DNA of 46,499 nt from Stenotrophomonas cyclobalanopsidis (GTDB lineage Bacteria; Pseudomonadota; Gammaproteobacteria; Xanthomonadales; Xanthomonadaceae). The notes under the pieces are model-generated. The model saw only the letters and a list, made by a program, of their open reading frames with translations, made no database searches and was not told where the DNA came from. The stretch is from positions 1 through 46,499 of the forward strand of contig NZ_VYKI01000023.1 in the NCBI RefSeq assembly GCF_008710035.1. Reading direction: 5' to 3'. The translations under genes were made by a program, and so were the position numbers. Positions 1-8,785 of this stretch are shown in pieces (position 1 is the stretch's first letter; each line of letters starts with the position of its first letter).

Positions 1-75
1 CGGTTGAGGGGGCGTGAGCCGCATGGATGCGGCGACCGAGCTTACATGGACGTACTTGCAGCGTCCCCCTCAACC

Positions 76-76
<1 letters not shown>
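1..76. repeat. REP-like palindromic intergenic element
   Basis: The outer 12-bp arms CGGTTGAGGGGG (1-12) and CCCCCTCAACCG (65-76) are perfect inverted repeats. Inside lies a second hairpin, GCCGCA-TGGA-TGCGGC. From memory this kind of sequence recurs between genes in Xanthomonadales genomes; that is recollection, not a search. The element abuts the G/C homopolymer run directly. Confidence 0.6.
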
Positions 77-229
<153 letters not shown>

Positions 230-280
230 CCTCAGGAAACCAGCTTCTGCCTCTGACGTTGACGTTGATGTGCAGCAGGT

Positions 281-299
281 GCAGGGCTGCAAGCCCTGC
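281..299 (-). terminator. Hairpin downstream of the dipeptidase gene
   Basis: Inverted repeat GCAGGGCT...AGCCCTGC lies 13 bases past the stop codon of the minus-strand dipeptidase gene. There is no clear T-tract after it, so it is a weak terminator candidate. Confidence 0.3.
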
Positions 300-311
300 A
301 AAAGAAACCCA

Positions 312-1025
312 TTACCGCACTGGAAAATCGTACGCGGTGCCGGCATCCGGTTCCGGCTGCAGCGTGTAGTGCCACCACTCCTGCGGGTAGTTGGCGAACC
401 CACGCCGCGCCATCGCCTGCAGCAACCGCTGCCGGTTGCCGCGCTGCGCCGCCGTCAGCCCCGCCGCGTCGGTATGCGCGCGCACGCCGAAGAAATCGAA
501 ATCCGTGCCCATGTCCATCACCACGCAGGCGCCGGCCCGGCAATCGAGCAGCCCCAGGTCCACCGTCGCGCCCCGGCTGTGGCCCGAGCGCTCGGCGATG
601 TAGCCATCGGCCAGCAGCCGCGGCTTGTCCAGGCCCGGGTACTGCAGCGCCTTGCGCGACTGCTCGTGCGGATCCTGCACCCAGGCCATGAACGCCTGTA
701 CCGAACGCACCGGGCGATAGCAGTCGTAGAGGCGCAGCGCATAGCCCTCGGCGCGCAGGTCGCCTTCCACCGCAGCCAGTGCCTTCGCCACCGGGACCAG
801 CAGGTAGCATGATGGAGACTCGTAACCCGGCACGCGCGTGCCGGTGAAGTTGTTGGCGCCGGCGTAGCGGATGTCCAGTTCGATGCGCGGCGCCAGCGTA
901 CGGATCTCCAGCAGACCGGCGCTGGCCGCATCGGTGGCCGGCGAGATGCGCGGTGGCTCAGCGGCGCGCGTGCTGCCCGCCAGGGCAGTCGCCAATACGA
1001 GTGAAATGCAGGTCCTGGAAGTCAT
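312..1025 (-). CDS. Exported D-alanyl-D-alanine dipeptidase (VanX/DdpX family, peptidase M15D)
   Basis: A zinc dipeptidase that splits D-Ala-D-Ala, most likely in the periplasm. The 237-aa product starts with a signal peptide (about residues 1-22). The M15 zinc site is visible: SGHSRGATVD supplies His149 and Asp156, and EWWHY near the C-terminus supplies catalytic Glu216 and His219. I chose the ATG at 1025 because the signal peptide begins there; upstream residues in the frame do not look coding. This start lies 68 bases inside the 3' end of the serine hydrolase gene, so the two are probably co-transcribed. No vancomycin-resistance genes (vanA, vanH) are nearby and the locus carries other cell-wall peptide enzymes, so a role in using D-Ala-D-Ala as nutrient is inferred rather than antibiotic resistance. 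Confidence 0.88.
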   Translation of the reverse strand: MTSRTCISLVLATALAGSTRAAEPPRISPATDAASAGLLEIRTLAPRIELDIRYAGANNFTGTRVPGYESPSCYLLVPVAKALAAVEGDLRAEGYALRLYDCYRPVRSVQAFMAWVQDPHEQSRKALQYPGLDKPRLLADGYIAERSGHSRGATVDLGLLDCRAGACVVMDMGTDFDFFGVRAHTDAAGLTAAQRGNRQRLLQAMARRGFANYPQEWWHYTLQPEPDAGTAYDFPVR

Positions 1026-2499
1026 AACTGAAGTCGATGTCCGGATCGAGGGCACGCAGCTGCAGCGTGGGTGGTGCACCGGCGTCGGCCTGCAGCCATG
1101 CCTGCGCGGAGGCCTCCAGCGTATCCCAGTGCAGCAGCCAGCGACCCTGCAGCTGCATCACCTGCGCCTGCAGCTTGGGCGATTTGTCCACGCTGAATCG
1201 CAGGCCGTCCTTGCCCGGGCACAGCGAGGCCGGGCCCAGCCACGGATCGCGGTAGCGGCCCTGCCACTGCGGCAGGGCATCGCGCGCCACCGGCAGCGCG
1301 GCCGCCGTGGACGGACGCCCGCCTCCGCTGGCGGCACGCTCGGCCTGGTTGGCACGCAGCTCTGCCAGGTACTCCATCGCCGGCGGCGCTGCGCCCACAG
1401 CGGTGAAGCGCTTCAACATCGACTGCATCAGCACCGTGCGTGCATCCTCGCCCTCGCCGTTCACCAGCATCACCACGCCCACCCTGCGGTCCGGCAGCAG
1501 GGCCAGCGAGGAATACATGCCCGACAGCGTGCCGGTGTGCGCCACCTTCCACTGCCCGTCCATGTCCGAAACACGCCAGCCATAGCCGTAACCCATGAAG
1601 TGCGCGTTGTCCCAGCGACGCTGGCGCTCGCCCAGCGGCATCGGCATGTGCAGGGTCCACACCGTGCGCCGCTGGTCGCTGCCCAGCCAGCCGGGCACCA
1701 GCGCGGGGTCCAGCAGCACCTGCATCCAGCGCGTCATGTCGCGCAGCGAGCAACGGATGCCACCGGCCGCCATCGACGTCAGGTCGGGGCTGGTCGCGCC
1801 ATCGGCGTTGATCACTACGTTGCGGCCCCCACGCCAGGCATGCGGCTGGGCGACGTTGCCCACGCGCTTCACCGACCATGCGCCCACCTGGCAGCGGTCC
1901 ATGCCGAGCGGCTTGAATACCTGCTCGCGCAGCAACTGGTCATAGGGTTTGCCGCCGGCGGCGGCCGCCACTTCACCGGCCACCACGTACATCAGGTTGT
2001 CGTAGGCGTAGCCGCTGCGGAAGCTGCTGACCGGCTTCAGGTGGGCCAGGCCGGCGATGATGTCCGCGCGGGTATAGGCGTTGGGCTCCGGCCACAGCAT
2101 CAGGTCGCCGGCCCCCAGGCCGAGGCCACTGTTGTGGATGAGCAGATCACGCACCTGCATGTGCTCGCCCACCCACGGGTCATGCATGGTGAAACCGGGC
2201 AGGTGCTTCCGCACCGGATCATCCCAGCGCAGCCTGCCCTGCTCCACCAGGCGCGCCAGCAGCGCGGCGGTCATGGCCTTGCTGTTGGACGCGATCTTGA
2301 ACAGCGTGTCCTCGTCGATGCGGCCGCCATCCCCGCGCGCACCTTCGGCGTGCTGGTAGACCACCCTGCCCTGCTCGACCACGGCCATGGCCAGCCCGGG
2401 CAGGTGCGCGTGCTCGACCACGGCGGCGACATCGGCATCGATGGCGGCGGTGTCTGTCGATTCCGCCGCCACCGCCGCGAACACCATCACTGCAGCCAT
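958..2499 (-). CDS. Exported serine hydrolase, class C beta-lactamase/DD-peptidase fold
   Basis: A 513-aa penicillin-binding-protein-like hydrolase (beta-lactamase family PF00144). The three active-site motifs are present: S71-N-S-K74, a Tyr-Asp-Asn motif in the middle, and His-Thr-Gly in the last third (VAHTG). A C-terminal extension of about 120 residues follows the catalytic domain. Family members include D-aminopeptidases, DD-carboxypeptidases and esterases; the exact substrate cannot be read from sequence. The ATG at 2499 follows a GAGG box and opens a short hydrophobic leader; the longer reading frame upstream (to 2685) only runs through SMAG repeats and is not coding. It sits between the TonB receptor and the D-Ala-D-Ala dipeptidase, supporting a role on D-amino-acid peptides. 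Confidence 0.82.
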   Translation of the reverse strand: MAAVMVFAAVAAESTDTAAIDADVAAVVEHAHLPGLAMAVVEQGRVVYQHAEGARGDGGRIDEDTLFKIASNSKAMTAALLARLVEQGRLRWDDPVRKHLPGFTMHDPWVGEHMQVRDLLIHNSGLGLGAGDLMLWPEPNAYTRADIIAGLAHLKPVSSFRSGYAYDNLMYVVAGEVAAAAGGKPYDQLLREQVFKPLGMDRCQVGAWSVKRVGNVAQPHAWRGGRNVVINADGATSPDLTSMAAGGIRCSLRDMTRWMQVLLDPALVPGWLGSDQRRTVWTLHMPMPLGERQRRWDNAHFMGYGYGWRVSDMDGQWKVAHTGTLSGMYSSLALLPDRRVGVVMLVNGEGEDARTVLMQSMLKRFTAVGAAPPAMEYLAELRANQAERAASGGGRPSTAAALPVARDALPQWQGRYRDPWLGPASLCPGKDGLRFSVDKSPKLQAQVMQLQGRWLLHWDTLEASAQAWLQADAGAPPTLQLRALDPDIDFSYDFQDLHFTRIGDCPGGQHARR

Positions 2500-2538
2500 G
2501 CAGATGTAACCTCGGCAACGACGCGCGGTTGCGTGCGC

Positions 2539-2658
2539 GTAGAGTCGAGCTTGCTCGACTGACCGGCGTCTAACACCCCGCGAAAGGCAGTCGAGCAAGC
2601 TCGACTCTACCAAGGCGCGGGCACCTCGCGAAGCGCAGTCGAGCAGGCCCGACACCAC
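2539..2658. repeat. Cluster of three SMAG palindromes
   Basis: Two good copies, 2539-2560 (GTAG at left) and 2589-2610 (inverted, ending CTAC), face each other and share the stem AGTCGAGC/GCTCGACT. A third, decayed copy lies at 2637-2658. They fill the gap between the TonB receptor and the serine hydrolase and could modulate expression of the downstream gene. Confidence 0.85.
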
Positions 2659-2672
2659 CCGCGCGGCAGGCC

Positions 2673-5600
2673 TCAGAAGTTCCACGTCACCACCAGCTGC
2701 GTGTACCGCGGTGCCTGCCAGCGCGTGCCGGTGGCGAAGGTCGCTTCACGGTACTGGCCCGGCTGTGCTTCGTAGCGCTGGTGCACGTTGATGGTCTTCT
2801 GGTTGTTGGTCAGGTTGTACACCGACAGCCGGGCGCTCAGGTCGATGCCCTCCACCGGCAGGCGCCAGGTGACGTTGGCGCCCATCGTCCAGGTCCACGG
2901 CAGGCGACCGAACGCCCCGCGCGGGCTGTATTCGAACTGGCGCTGGTCATACGGCCCGGAACAGTTGGCCACGCACAGCCAGCCGGTGCCGCCGCCACTG
3001 CCTTCGCTGGAGGTGCTGCCACCGGCGATGGTGTCGTTCGGCCACATCACGCCATAGGCAGTGATCGGGCCGCCGGACTGCACCTGCAGCGTGGTGCCGA
3101 ACGACCACTGCTGGTTCAGCGCATAGGCCGCGCGCAGCTTGATCTGGTGGCGGAAATCGTTGAACAGCACGCCATAGCGTTCGTTGGTAGCCGGATGATC
3201 CCAGTACTGCACCATGCCGGTGTCGCCGTAGTTGGTATCGGAGTTCACCGGGCCTTCGAAGTTGCCATCGCTGCGCGACCACAGGTAGGAGGCGTTGAAC
3301 AGCCACTTCTCGTCCCAGGCGCGGTCGATCTGGAACTCCAGGCCCTTGTAGGTGCGCTTGGGCTTGGAATAGCCGATGACCTCGCCGCTGCCACCCTTGC
3401 GGTAGCCGCTGTTGGCGGTGTCGATGGTGATCCAGCCTTCGGTGGCGCAGCCGATGCTCTGGTCGCCCCACAGGGTCAGGCTTTCGCCGGGGTTGCCGAT
3501 CGGCCACAGCGTGCTCGGCGTCGGGCCGCATGGGGTGTAGTTGATGCGGATGTCATCCAGCGCGCGGGTCATGCGCCGGTACGTCGCGTTGACGCCCCAC
3601 GACCAGGCGGCGTTGATCATGTTCTGGAAGCCGAGGATGTACTCGTCCTGGTAGACCGCCTTCAGGTCGCGGTCCACGCTCTGCCGCAGGTCGGCGCCGC
3701 CGGTGTTCATGCGCGTATCGGTCGGCCCGATCTGCGCGCCGATGATCGGCGCCATGTACGCCGAACCGGTCGGCGAGGTCTTCTGCTCCCAGCCTTCCAG
3801 CACGTAGTAGCTGTATTCGTCGGTGAGGCCACCGGCGAAGTTGACGTTGATGTTGTTGGTGACCGGCAGGTAGTAGCGGCCGGCGTTGCCGAACAGCTTG
3901 GCGCTGCCATCGCCGCGCATGTCCCACGAGAAGCCGACGCGCGGGGCGAACAGGTCGTCCATCTTGATGAAAGCCTTGCCCTCGGCGGTGCGGTTTTCGA
4001 AGCGGTCCCAGCGGATGCCGAGGTTGAGCATCAGGTTCGGGGTGATGTTCCAGATGTCTTCCAGGTAGAAGGCATTGGCTTCGGTCTCGAACGTGCCGCC
4101 GGACTGGCGGTTGCGGGCGCGCAGCATCTCGGTGACGCCGGCTGGCACGTAGGCATTGGCGCCGTCCCACACTTCATCGCCGGGCCGCGCCACGTAGGCG
4201 GTGTAGCTCAGCGCCGTCGGCCCCGGGTAACGGGTCGACTGGTCGGTGGTCATCAGCTCGCGGTCGAGACCGAAGCGCAGCAGGTGGTCACCCAGCTGCC
4301 ATTCGAAATCCAGGCGGGCGACATCACGGGTGTCATCGCGCTCGGCCACGGCCGTGCCAGTGGGATGGCAGCCGGCACGCAGGCCCTGCAGCTTGCCCAG
4401 GCGCGGGCCGTAGGTGCTGTCGGTCAACACCGGGCTGCAGGCCTGGTCCAGCGAGGAGTTGGTGAAGGCGCGCTGGTTGTTCTGGCCGACCATGGCGCGG
4501 GCGGTGAAGTTCTGCCCGAAGTGGCCGGTGTAGGTGGCCGACCAGTTGCGGCCGCCGGTTTCGGTGATCGAATCACCGCCCCAGTCGCCGATGCGGTCGT
4601 CATCCCAGTCGTAGCCATACGACGCGTTGGTGACATCGCCCTCATCTGAGAACGCCAGCAGCGCAAGGCTGTGGTTGTCGTTGATGTTCCAGTCCAGCTT
4701 GGTGCCCCAGAAGCCGTTGCCGGAGTTGTTCTTGAACCAGGTACTGCCATCGGACGAGGTGTTGTGGCCGCGGTCGTCGCGGTCCTCGTACATGGCGAAC
4801 AGGAACAGCGTGTCCTTGATGATCGGGCCCGAACCCCAGACGTTGGTCTTGAAGAACGAATTGTTGTCCCGGCTGCCGTAGGCGTGCGCGGTGCCGTCGC
4901 GGTGGAAGTGGTCGCGCCCGCTGGCACGCCATGCGCTGGGCTCGGCGGTCACTTCCACGCCGCCCTCGAATTCGTTGCTGCCCGAGCGGGTGACCGCGTT
5001 GATGACACCGCCGGTGGAGCGGCCGAACTCGACCGAGTAGCCCCCGGTCTTGACCTGGAACTCGTTGAAGAAGGCGAACGGTGCGGTGCTGAAGCCACGC
5101 CGGGTATACATGTCGGTGACGTTGAGGCCGTTGATGAACACCGCGTTCTCGGCCACCGACGAACCGGCGAAGGACAGGCCACCGAACGAGGCGTTGCCAC
5201 CGACTACGCCCGGTGCCATCAGTGCGACGGCGGACAGATCCTGCGCCACCGGCAACCGCGAGATTTCCTGGCGGTTGATGTTGAACGAGGTCTCGGTGGA
5301 GTAGACGTCCACGCGGTTGATCACGCGCGTGCCGGTCACCTGCAGCGCATCCAGGTTGGTGACGCCGCCGGCGCTGGCCAGGTTGACCGTGGTGGTGCCA
5401 CCGACTGCCACGCTGACAGCCACCTGGTCACCCAGTTTCTGCCCCTCGCGGCTGAGCTGCAGCTGGTAATCGCCTACCGGCAGCTGGCCGAGGCGGTAGC
5501 TGCCATCGGCGCCGACGGTGACGGTACGGGTCAGGCCGGTGCTGCTGCTGACCACGGTGACCTGGTCACCGGCGGTTGCGCGGCCGGCGACGGCGCCGCT

Positions 5601-5696
5601 CACGGTCTGGGCCATTACGGTGCTGGGCAGCATGATGCCCAGACACGCCCCAAGGGCGACGCACAACGCCGCCCGCTTGATGCTGTAAGCCTTCAT
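2673..5696 (-). CDS. Oar-like TonB-dependent receptor
   Basis: A 1007-aa outer-membrane active transporter. In order: signal peptide (about 1-29, ending TVMAQ), a carboxypeptidase-regulatory-like beta domain (about 30-110), a plug domain (about 115-250) and a large beta-barrel ending in aromatic Phe (VVTWNF), as outer-membrane barrels do. Start ATG 5696 is preceded by CAGGGG and a further AGGAG. The regulatory-like N-terminal domain places it with Oar-type receptors, commonly tied to peptides or other polymers rather than siderophores; the substrate is inferred. The transglutaminase-like gene lies 51 bases upstream on the same strand and two D-amino-acid peptide hydrolases follow, so uptake of peptidoglycan peptides is a reasonable guess. 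Confidence 0.9.
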   Translation of the reverse strand: MKAYSIKRAALCVALGACLGIMLPSTVMAQTVSGAVAGRATAGDQVTVVSSSTGLTRTVTVGADGSYRLGQLPVGDYQLQLSREGQKLGDQVAVSVAVGGTTTVNLASAGGVTNLDALQVTGTRVINRVDVYSTETSFNINRQEISRLPVAQDLSAVALMAPGVVGGNASFGGLSFAGSSVAENAVFINGLNVTDMYTRRGFSTAPFAFFNEFQVKTGGYSVEFGRSTGGVINAVTRSGSNEFEGGVEVTAEPSAWRASGRDHFHRDGTAHAYGSRDNNSFFKTNVWGSGPIIKDTLFLFAMYEDRDDRGHNTSSDGSTWFKNNSGNGFWGTKLDWNINDNHSLALLAFSDEGDVTNASYGYDWDDDRIGDWGGDSITETGGRNWSATYTGHFGQNFTARAMVGQNNQRAFTNSSLDQACSPVLTDSTYGPRLGKLQGLRAGCHPTGTAVAERDDTRDVARLDFEWQLGDHLLRFGLDRELMTTDQSTRYPGPTALSYTAYVARPGDEVWDGANAYVPAGVTEMLRARNRQSGGTFETEANAFYLEDIWNITPNLMLNLGIRWDRFENRTAEGKAFIKMDDLFAPRVGFSWDMRGDGSAKLFGNAGRYYLPVTNNINVNFAGGLTDEYSYYVLEGWEQKTSPTGSAYMAPIIGAQIGPTDTRMNTGGADLRQSVDRDLKAVYQDEYILGFQNMINAAWSWGVNATYRRMTRALDDIRINYTPCGPTPSTLWPIGNPGESLTLWGDQSIGCATEGWITIDTANSGYRKGGSGEVIGYSKPKRTYKGLEFQIDRAWDEKWLFNASYLWSRSDGNFEGPVNSDTNYGDTGMVQYWDHPATNERYGVLFNDFRHQIKLRAAYALNQQWSFGTTLQVQSGGPITAYGVMWPNDTIAGGSTSSEGSGGGTGWLCVANCSGPYDQRQFEYSPRGAFGRLPWTWTMGANVTWRLPVEGIDLSARLSVYNLTNNQKTINVHQRYEAQPGQYREATFATGTRWQAPRYTQLVVTWNF

Positions 5697-5747
5697 CCCC
5701 TGCTCTCTCCTGCAAGAATTGAATGGTGTGGTGGTGGAGGTAGTGCG

Positions 5748-7214
5748 CTAGCGTTGCCCGGCCGGCAGTACCCGCCACTGGAAGTCGTCGTCCCATTGGT
5801 CGAAGTACAGGTTGCCGCCCGCCCACTCGGCCTCGCCGCGCTGCGAGTCGACCGTTTCCGAGCGGTAATGCTGTTTGGCGGGCACGAACGGCTGGCCGAA
5901 ATCATCGTTGAAGGCGATGCGGTAGCCATCCAGGCCACCGAGATAGAAATCGCGCAGTGCGGGCGTCTCGCTGGCCAGCGCACCGGTGGTCACATCCATC
6001 GGCAGCCAGCCATACGGCGCCAGATAGACCGCACCCCAGTCGTGCAGGTTGCTGTAACCGCTGCCGTCATCGGAGAACACCCGGCCCGACTGCCAGCGCG
6101 CGGGAATGCCGTTCATGCGCAGCAGGGCGATCAGCAGCAGCGTCTGCTGCCCGCAGTCGGCATGCCCGGCACGCAGGGCGTAATCGCTGATGTTGCTGAG
6201 CGTGGAATATTCGCGGGCGCCGGCCCAGGGAATGCGATCGACCGCGGCGTACAGCCTGCGCACCACTTCATACGGGCGCGTCTCACCCTGCAGCACCTGG
6301 TCGGAAAACAGCTTCAGTGCCGGGGTGAAACGCACGTGCGGCAGCTGCTCAGCGAGGAACGGCTGCAGCGCCGGATCGGCCGGGGTGGCTTGCACGCGTG
6401 CCGGGTCTACCGCCGTATGCCGCGCGAAGATCGTGGCCGCGTAGCGGATCTCGAACCGGGTCGGCTGCCCGGCCACCGCCTTCGCCTCCAGATAGGCGGT
6501 GCGCTGCAGGGTGCTGGCCGGGGCGACGCGCGCCTTGCCCGGCGTGCTGCCCAGCCACTGCACCTGCTCCTGCTGCCCGGGAATCTCGCGCGGGTACGGA
6601 ATCCACGCGCGGATGGTTTCGCCGGCCGGCACGGCATCGGCCTTCACCGTCAGCGACTGGGTGAACGCAATGCGCTGCGGCAGTACCGACGTCTCGCCGC
6701 TCTGATCAGCGGCAGCGACCACGCGTGCGTGATGCGCGTTGAGCACTTCGTTCTGGCCCGCCGCCGGCAGCGGTGCATCGGCACGGCGGCGCGCGCGTGC
6801 CTCATCGCTGAGCCGGAACAGGTTGGACGGTGCGCGCTTGAAGTACCAGCGCGTACCGTCGATATCGAGGTGTTCGATCAGGTCGAGCTGATCCCAGCGC
6901 GCGAATTCGGCATCGGTCAGGTCGGGAATCCAACGGCGCACGGCGGCTATCGCGGCGGCCTCGTCCAGGCTGAAATCCAGGCGGATGCGGCGCATGCGTT
7001 CGCGCTGCCAGGCCGCGGTGACGGGCAGATCGCCGCGCGCCAGCAGGCCTTCGGCTAGCGCGAAGCGGCCACTGTCGACCAGATCGATCAATCGCGTCTC
7101 GCCTGCACCCTGCTCCCGCACATCCTGCGCCGCTGACGACGACGCCCACAACAGCAGCACGGCACACAGGCCGGCAGCGGCAGGCAGACGCAGTTTGCGA
7201 ACGACGGGATCCAC
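5748..7214 (-). CDS. Exported transglutaminase-like protein
   Basis: A 488-aa protein with a signal peptide (about 1-29) and a C-terminal transglutaminase-like (papain-fold) domain. The catalytic triad is visible as Cys354 in HADCGQQ, His391 in NLHDWG and Asp407 in PMDVT. In bacteria this fold usually acts as a cysteine peptidase or amidase. The N-terminal 300 residues match nothing I recognise. I prefer the GTG at 7214 because GGAAG lies seven bases upstream and the signal peptide follows directly; a GTG at 7256 is possible. First gene of the minus-strand set, divergent from the NlpC/P60 gene across a promoter region with two palindromes. Confidence 0.8.
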   Translation of the reverse strand: MDPVVRKLRLPAAAGLCAVLLLWASSSAAQDVREQGAGETRLIDLVDSGRFALAEGLLARGDLPVTAAWQRERMRRIRLDFSLDEAAAIAAVRRWIPDLTDAEFARWDQLDLIEHLDIDGTRWYFKRAPSNLFRLSDEARARRRADAPLPAAGQNEVLNAHHARVVAAADQSGETSVLPQRIAFTQSLTVKADAVPAGETIRAWIPYPREIPGQQEQVQWLGSTPGKARVAPASTLQRTAYLEAKAVAGQPTRFEIRYAATIFARHTAVDPARVQATPADPALQPFLAEQLPHVRFTPALKLFSDQVLQGETRPYEVVRRLYAAVDRIPWAGAREYSTLSNISDYALRAGHADCGQQTLLLIALLRMNGIPARWQSGRVFSDDGSGYSNLHDWGAVYLAPYGWLPMDVTTGALASETPALRDFYLGGLDGYRIAFNDDFGQPFVPAKQHYRSETVDSQRGEAEWAGGNLYFDQWDDDFQWRVLPAGQR

Positions 7215-7273
7215 GGCGACACTTCCCCAGCGCGGGTGGTAACGGCTGTGTAACACGGGCCGGGTAGCCGGTC

Positions 7274-7284
7274 AATAATTTATT
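7274..7284. promoter_or_regulatory. AT-rich palindrome 1 in divergent promoter region
   Basis: AATAA-T-TTATT is a perfect palindrome in an otherwise GC-rich gap between the transglutaminase-like and NlpC/P60 genes. It resembles the site at 7304-7317 (both have AATAA then TATT). A candidate operator, perhaps for the RpiR-type regulator at 9992. Confidence 0.45.
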
Positions 7285-7303
7285 CTTGCTTTCATGGCCG
7301 AAA

Positions 7304-7317
7304 GGAATAAGTATTCC
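7304..7317. promoter_or_regulatory. AT-rich palindrome 2 in divergent promoter region
   Basis: GGAATA-AG-TATTCC is a perfect inverted repeat with 6-bp arms. It overlaps a possible plus-strand -10 box (TAAGTA, 7308) spaced 16 bases from TTGCTT (7286), a good position for a repressor site controlling the peptidase-epimerase genes. Confidence 0.45.
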
Positions 7318-7345
7318 CGGAGGCATTGAGGAGGGTGTGCAGCGC

Positions 7346-8785
7346 ATGATCCTGGCTTCCCGCGAACCGCGCCGGCATTGGCCGCGCCGGTTGACCCTGG
7401 CCCTGTGCCTGCTGGCGGCACCCGCCTTCGCACAGGCGGCACCGCCACCCGATCCCGGCACGCCGCTGCCCTATGTCATTGGCCTGCACGAGGCCTACCT
7501 GACCCCGCAATACTGGGCCGCGCGGCTGGACAACGCCGATGCGCCGATCCTCGACCGCGCGCAGATCGACGCGCTGAACGCGCGCATGCGCAGCGAGGAT
7601 GCACACATCCAGGACATCGCCGCCCTGCCCGCACAGCTGACCGCTGCGCAGGTGCGCACCAGCATCACCGCGCTGTCGAGCTGGCCGACACGGGCGCTCC
7701 ATGACGACCAGGGCCAGCCCATCGCGCCGGCGCTTCGTGCGTCCATCGAGGCCAACCTCGGCCTGCAGGCGATCGCTGCACAGGCAGCGCCGCAGTACGG
7801 CCTGGTGGTGAAGCGCGCGGGACTGCGCACCTTCCCGACCCGCCAGCGCGTCTTCAGCAGTACCGGCGATACCGATATCGACCGCTTCCAGGAATCGGCG
7901 CTGTTCCCCGGTGACAAGGTTGCGGTGGTCCATCGCAGCGCCGACGGCCGCTGGCTGTTCGTGCACAGCGAACGCTACAGCGCGTGGATCGAAGCCGAAT
8001 CTGTGGCCACCGGAGAGAAAGCCAGCGTGCTCGGTTACGGCGCGCAGGGCCCGTATCGCATCATCACCGGCGCGGTGGCGCACACCGCGTTCACCCCGGA
8101 AGAGCCGCGCGTGTCGCGCCTGCAGCTGGACATGGGCGTGCGCCTGCCGGTGCTGGCCGACTGGCCCGCGGCCACGCCGGTGAACGGCCAGCAGGCGCAT
8201 GCCGCGTGGGTAGTGCAGCTGCCGGTGCGCGAGGCCGATGGCCAGCTAAAGCTGGTGCCGGCGCTGCTGCCGCGCTCGCAGGACACCGCCGGCGAATACC
8301 TGGCGCTGACCCCGCGCCTGCTGCTGCAGCAGGCCTTCAAGTTCCTCGGCGAACGCTACGGCTGGGGCCACGACTACGACACCCGCGACTGCAGCGGGTT
8401 CGTCTCGGAGATCTACCGCAGCTTCGGCGTGCTGCTGCCGCGCAATACCAGTGCCCAAGCCGTCAGTCCGGCGCTCGACCGGCTGCCCTTCACCGAGAAG
8501 ACCGGCAAGGCTGCGCGCGACCGCGCCGTGAACCAGCTGCAGGTGGGCGACCTGGTCTACATCCCCGGCCACGTGATGATGGCCATCGGCCACGTCGACG
8601 GCCGCACCTGGGTCATCCACGATACGGCGGGCGGCAGCTGGTTCGGTGCCGACGGCACTCGCGTGCAGGCCCACCTCAATGGTGTCTCGGTCACCCCGCT
8701 GGAGCCAATGATGGCCAGCGATACCGTCCGCTACATCGACCGCATCACCAACATCCAGCGCCTGCGGGCCAAGACTGCCGAATGA
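7346..8785 (+). CDS. Exported SH3/NlpC-P60 peptidase (likely gamma-D-Glu-diamino acid endopeptidase)
   Basis: A 479-aa cysteine peptidase expected to cut stem peptides between gamma-D-Glu and the diamino acid. In order: signal peptide (about 1-31), an N-terminal stabilising region, SH3-like segments in the middle, and a C-terminal NlpC/P60 domain with Cys349 in DCSGF, His409 in PGHVMM and a third residue in VIHDT (His425). Domain order matches the YkfC-type dipeptidyl peptidases. The chosen ATG follows a GGAGG box at longer-than-usual spacing; an upstream GTG at 7337 is possible. Its stop overlaps the epimerase start (ATGA), indicating translational coupling, and that pairing matches ykfC/ykfB of Bacillus. 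Confidence 0.9.
   Translation: MILASREPRRHWPRRLTLALCLLAAPAFAQAAPPPDPGTPLPYVIGLHEAYLTPQYWAARLDNADAPILDRAQIDALNARMRSEDAHIQDIAALPAQLTAAQVRTSITALSSWPTRALHDDQGQPIAPALRASIEANLGLQAIAAQAAPQYGLVVKRAGLRTFPTRQRVFSSTGDTDIDRFQESALFPGDKVAVVHRSADGRWLFVHSERYSAWIEAESVATGEKASVLGYGAQGPYRIITGAVAHTAFTPEEPRVSRLQLDMGVRLPVLADWPAATPVNGQQAHAAWVVQLPVREADGQLKLVPALLPRSQDTAGEYLALTPRLLLQQAFKFLGERYGWGHDYDTRDCSGFVSEIYRSFGVLLPRNTSAQAVSPALDRLPFTEKTGKAARDRAVNQLQVGDLVYIPGHVMMAIGHVDGRTWVIHDTAGGSWFGADGTRVQAHLNGVSVTPLEPMMASDTVRYIDRITNIQRLRAKTAE

Noticed and set aside
312..1025. Vancomycin resistance dipeptidase
   Set aside because: VanX-type motifs are present, but the signal peptide and cell-wall scavenging neighbours, and the absence of vanH/vanA, point elsewhere.
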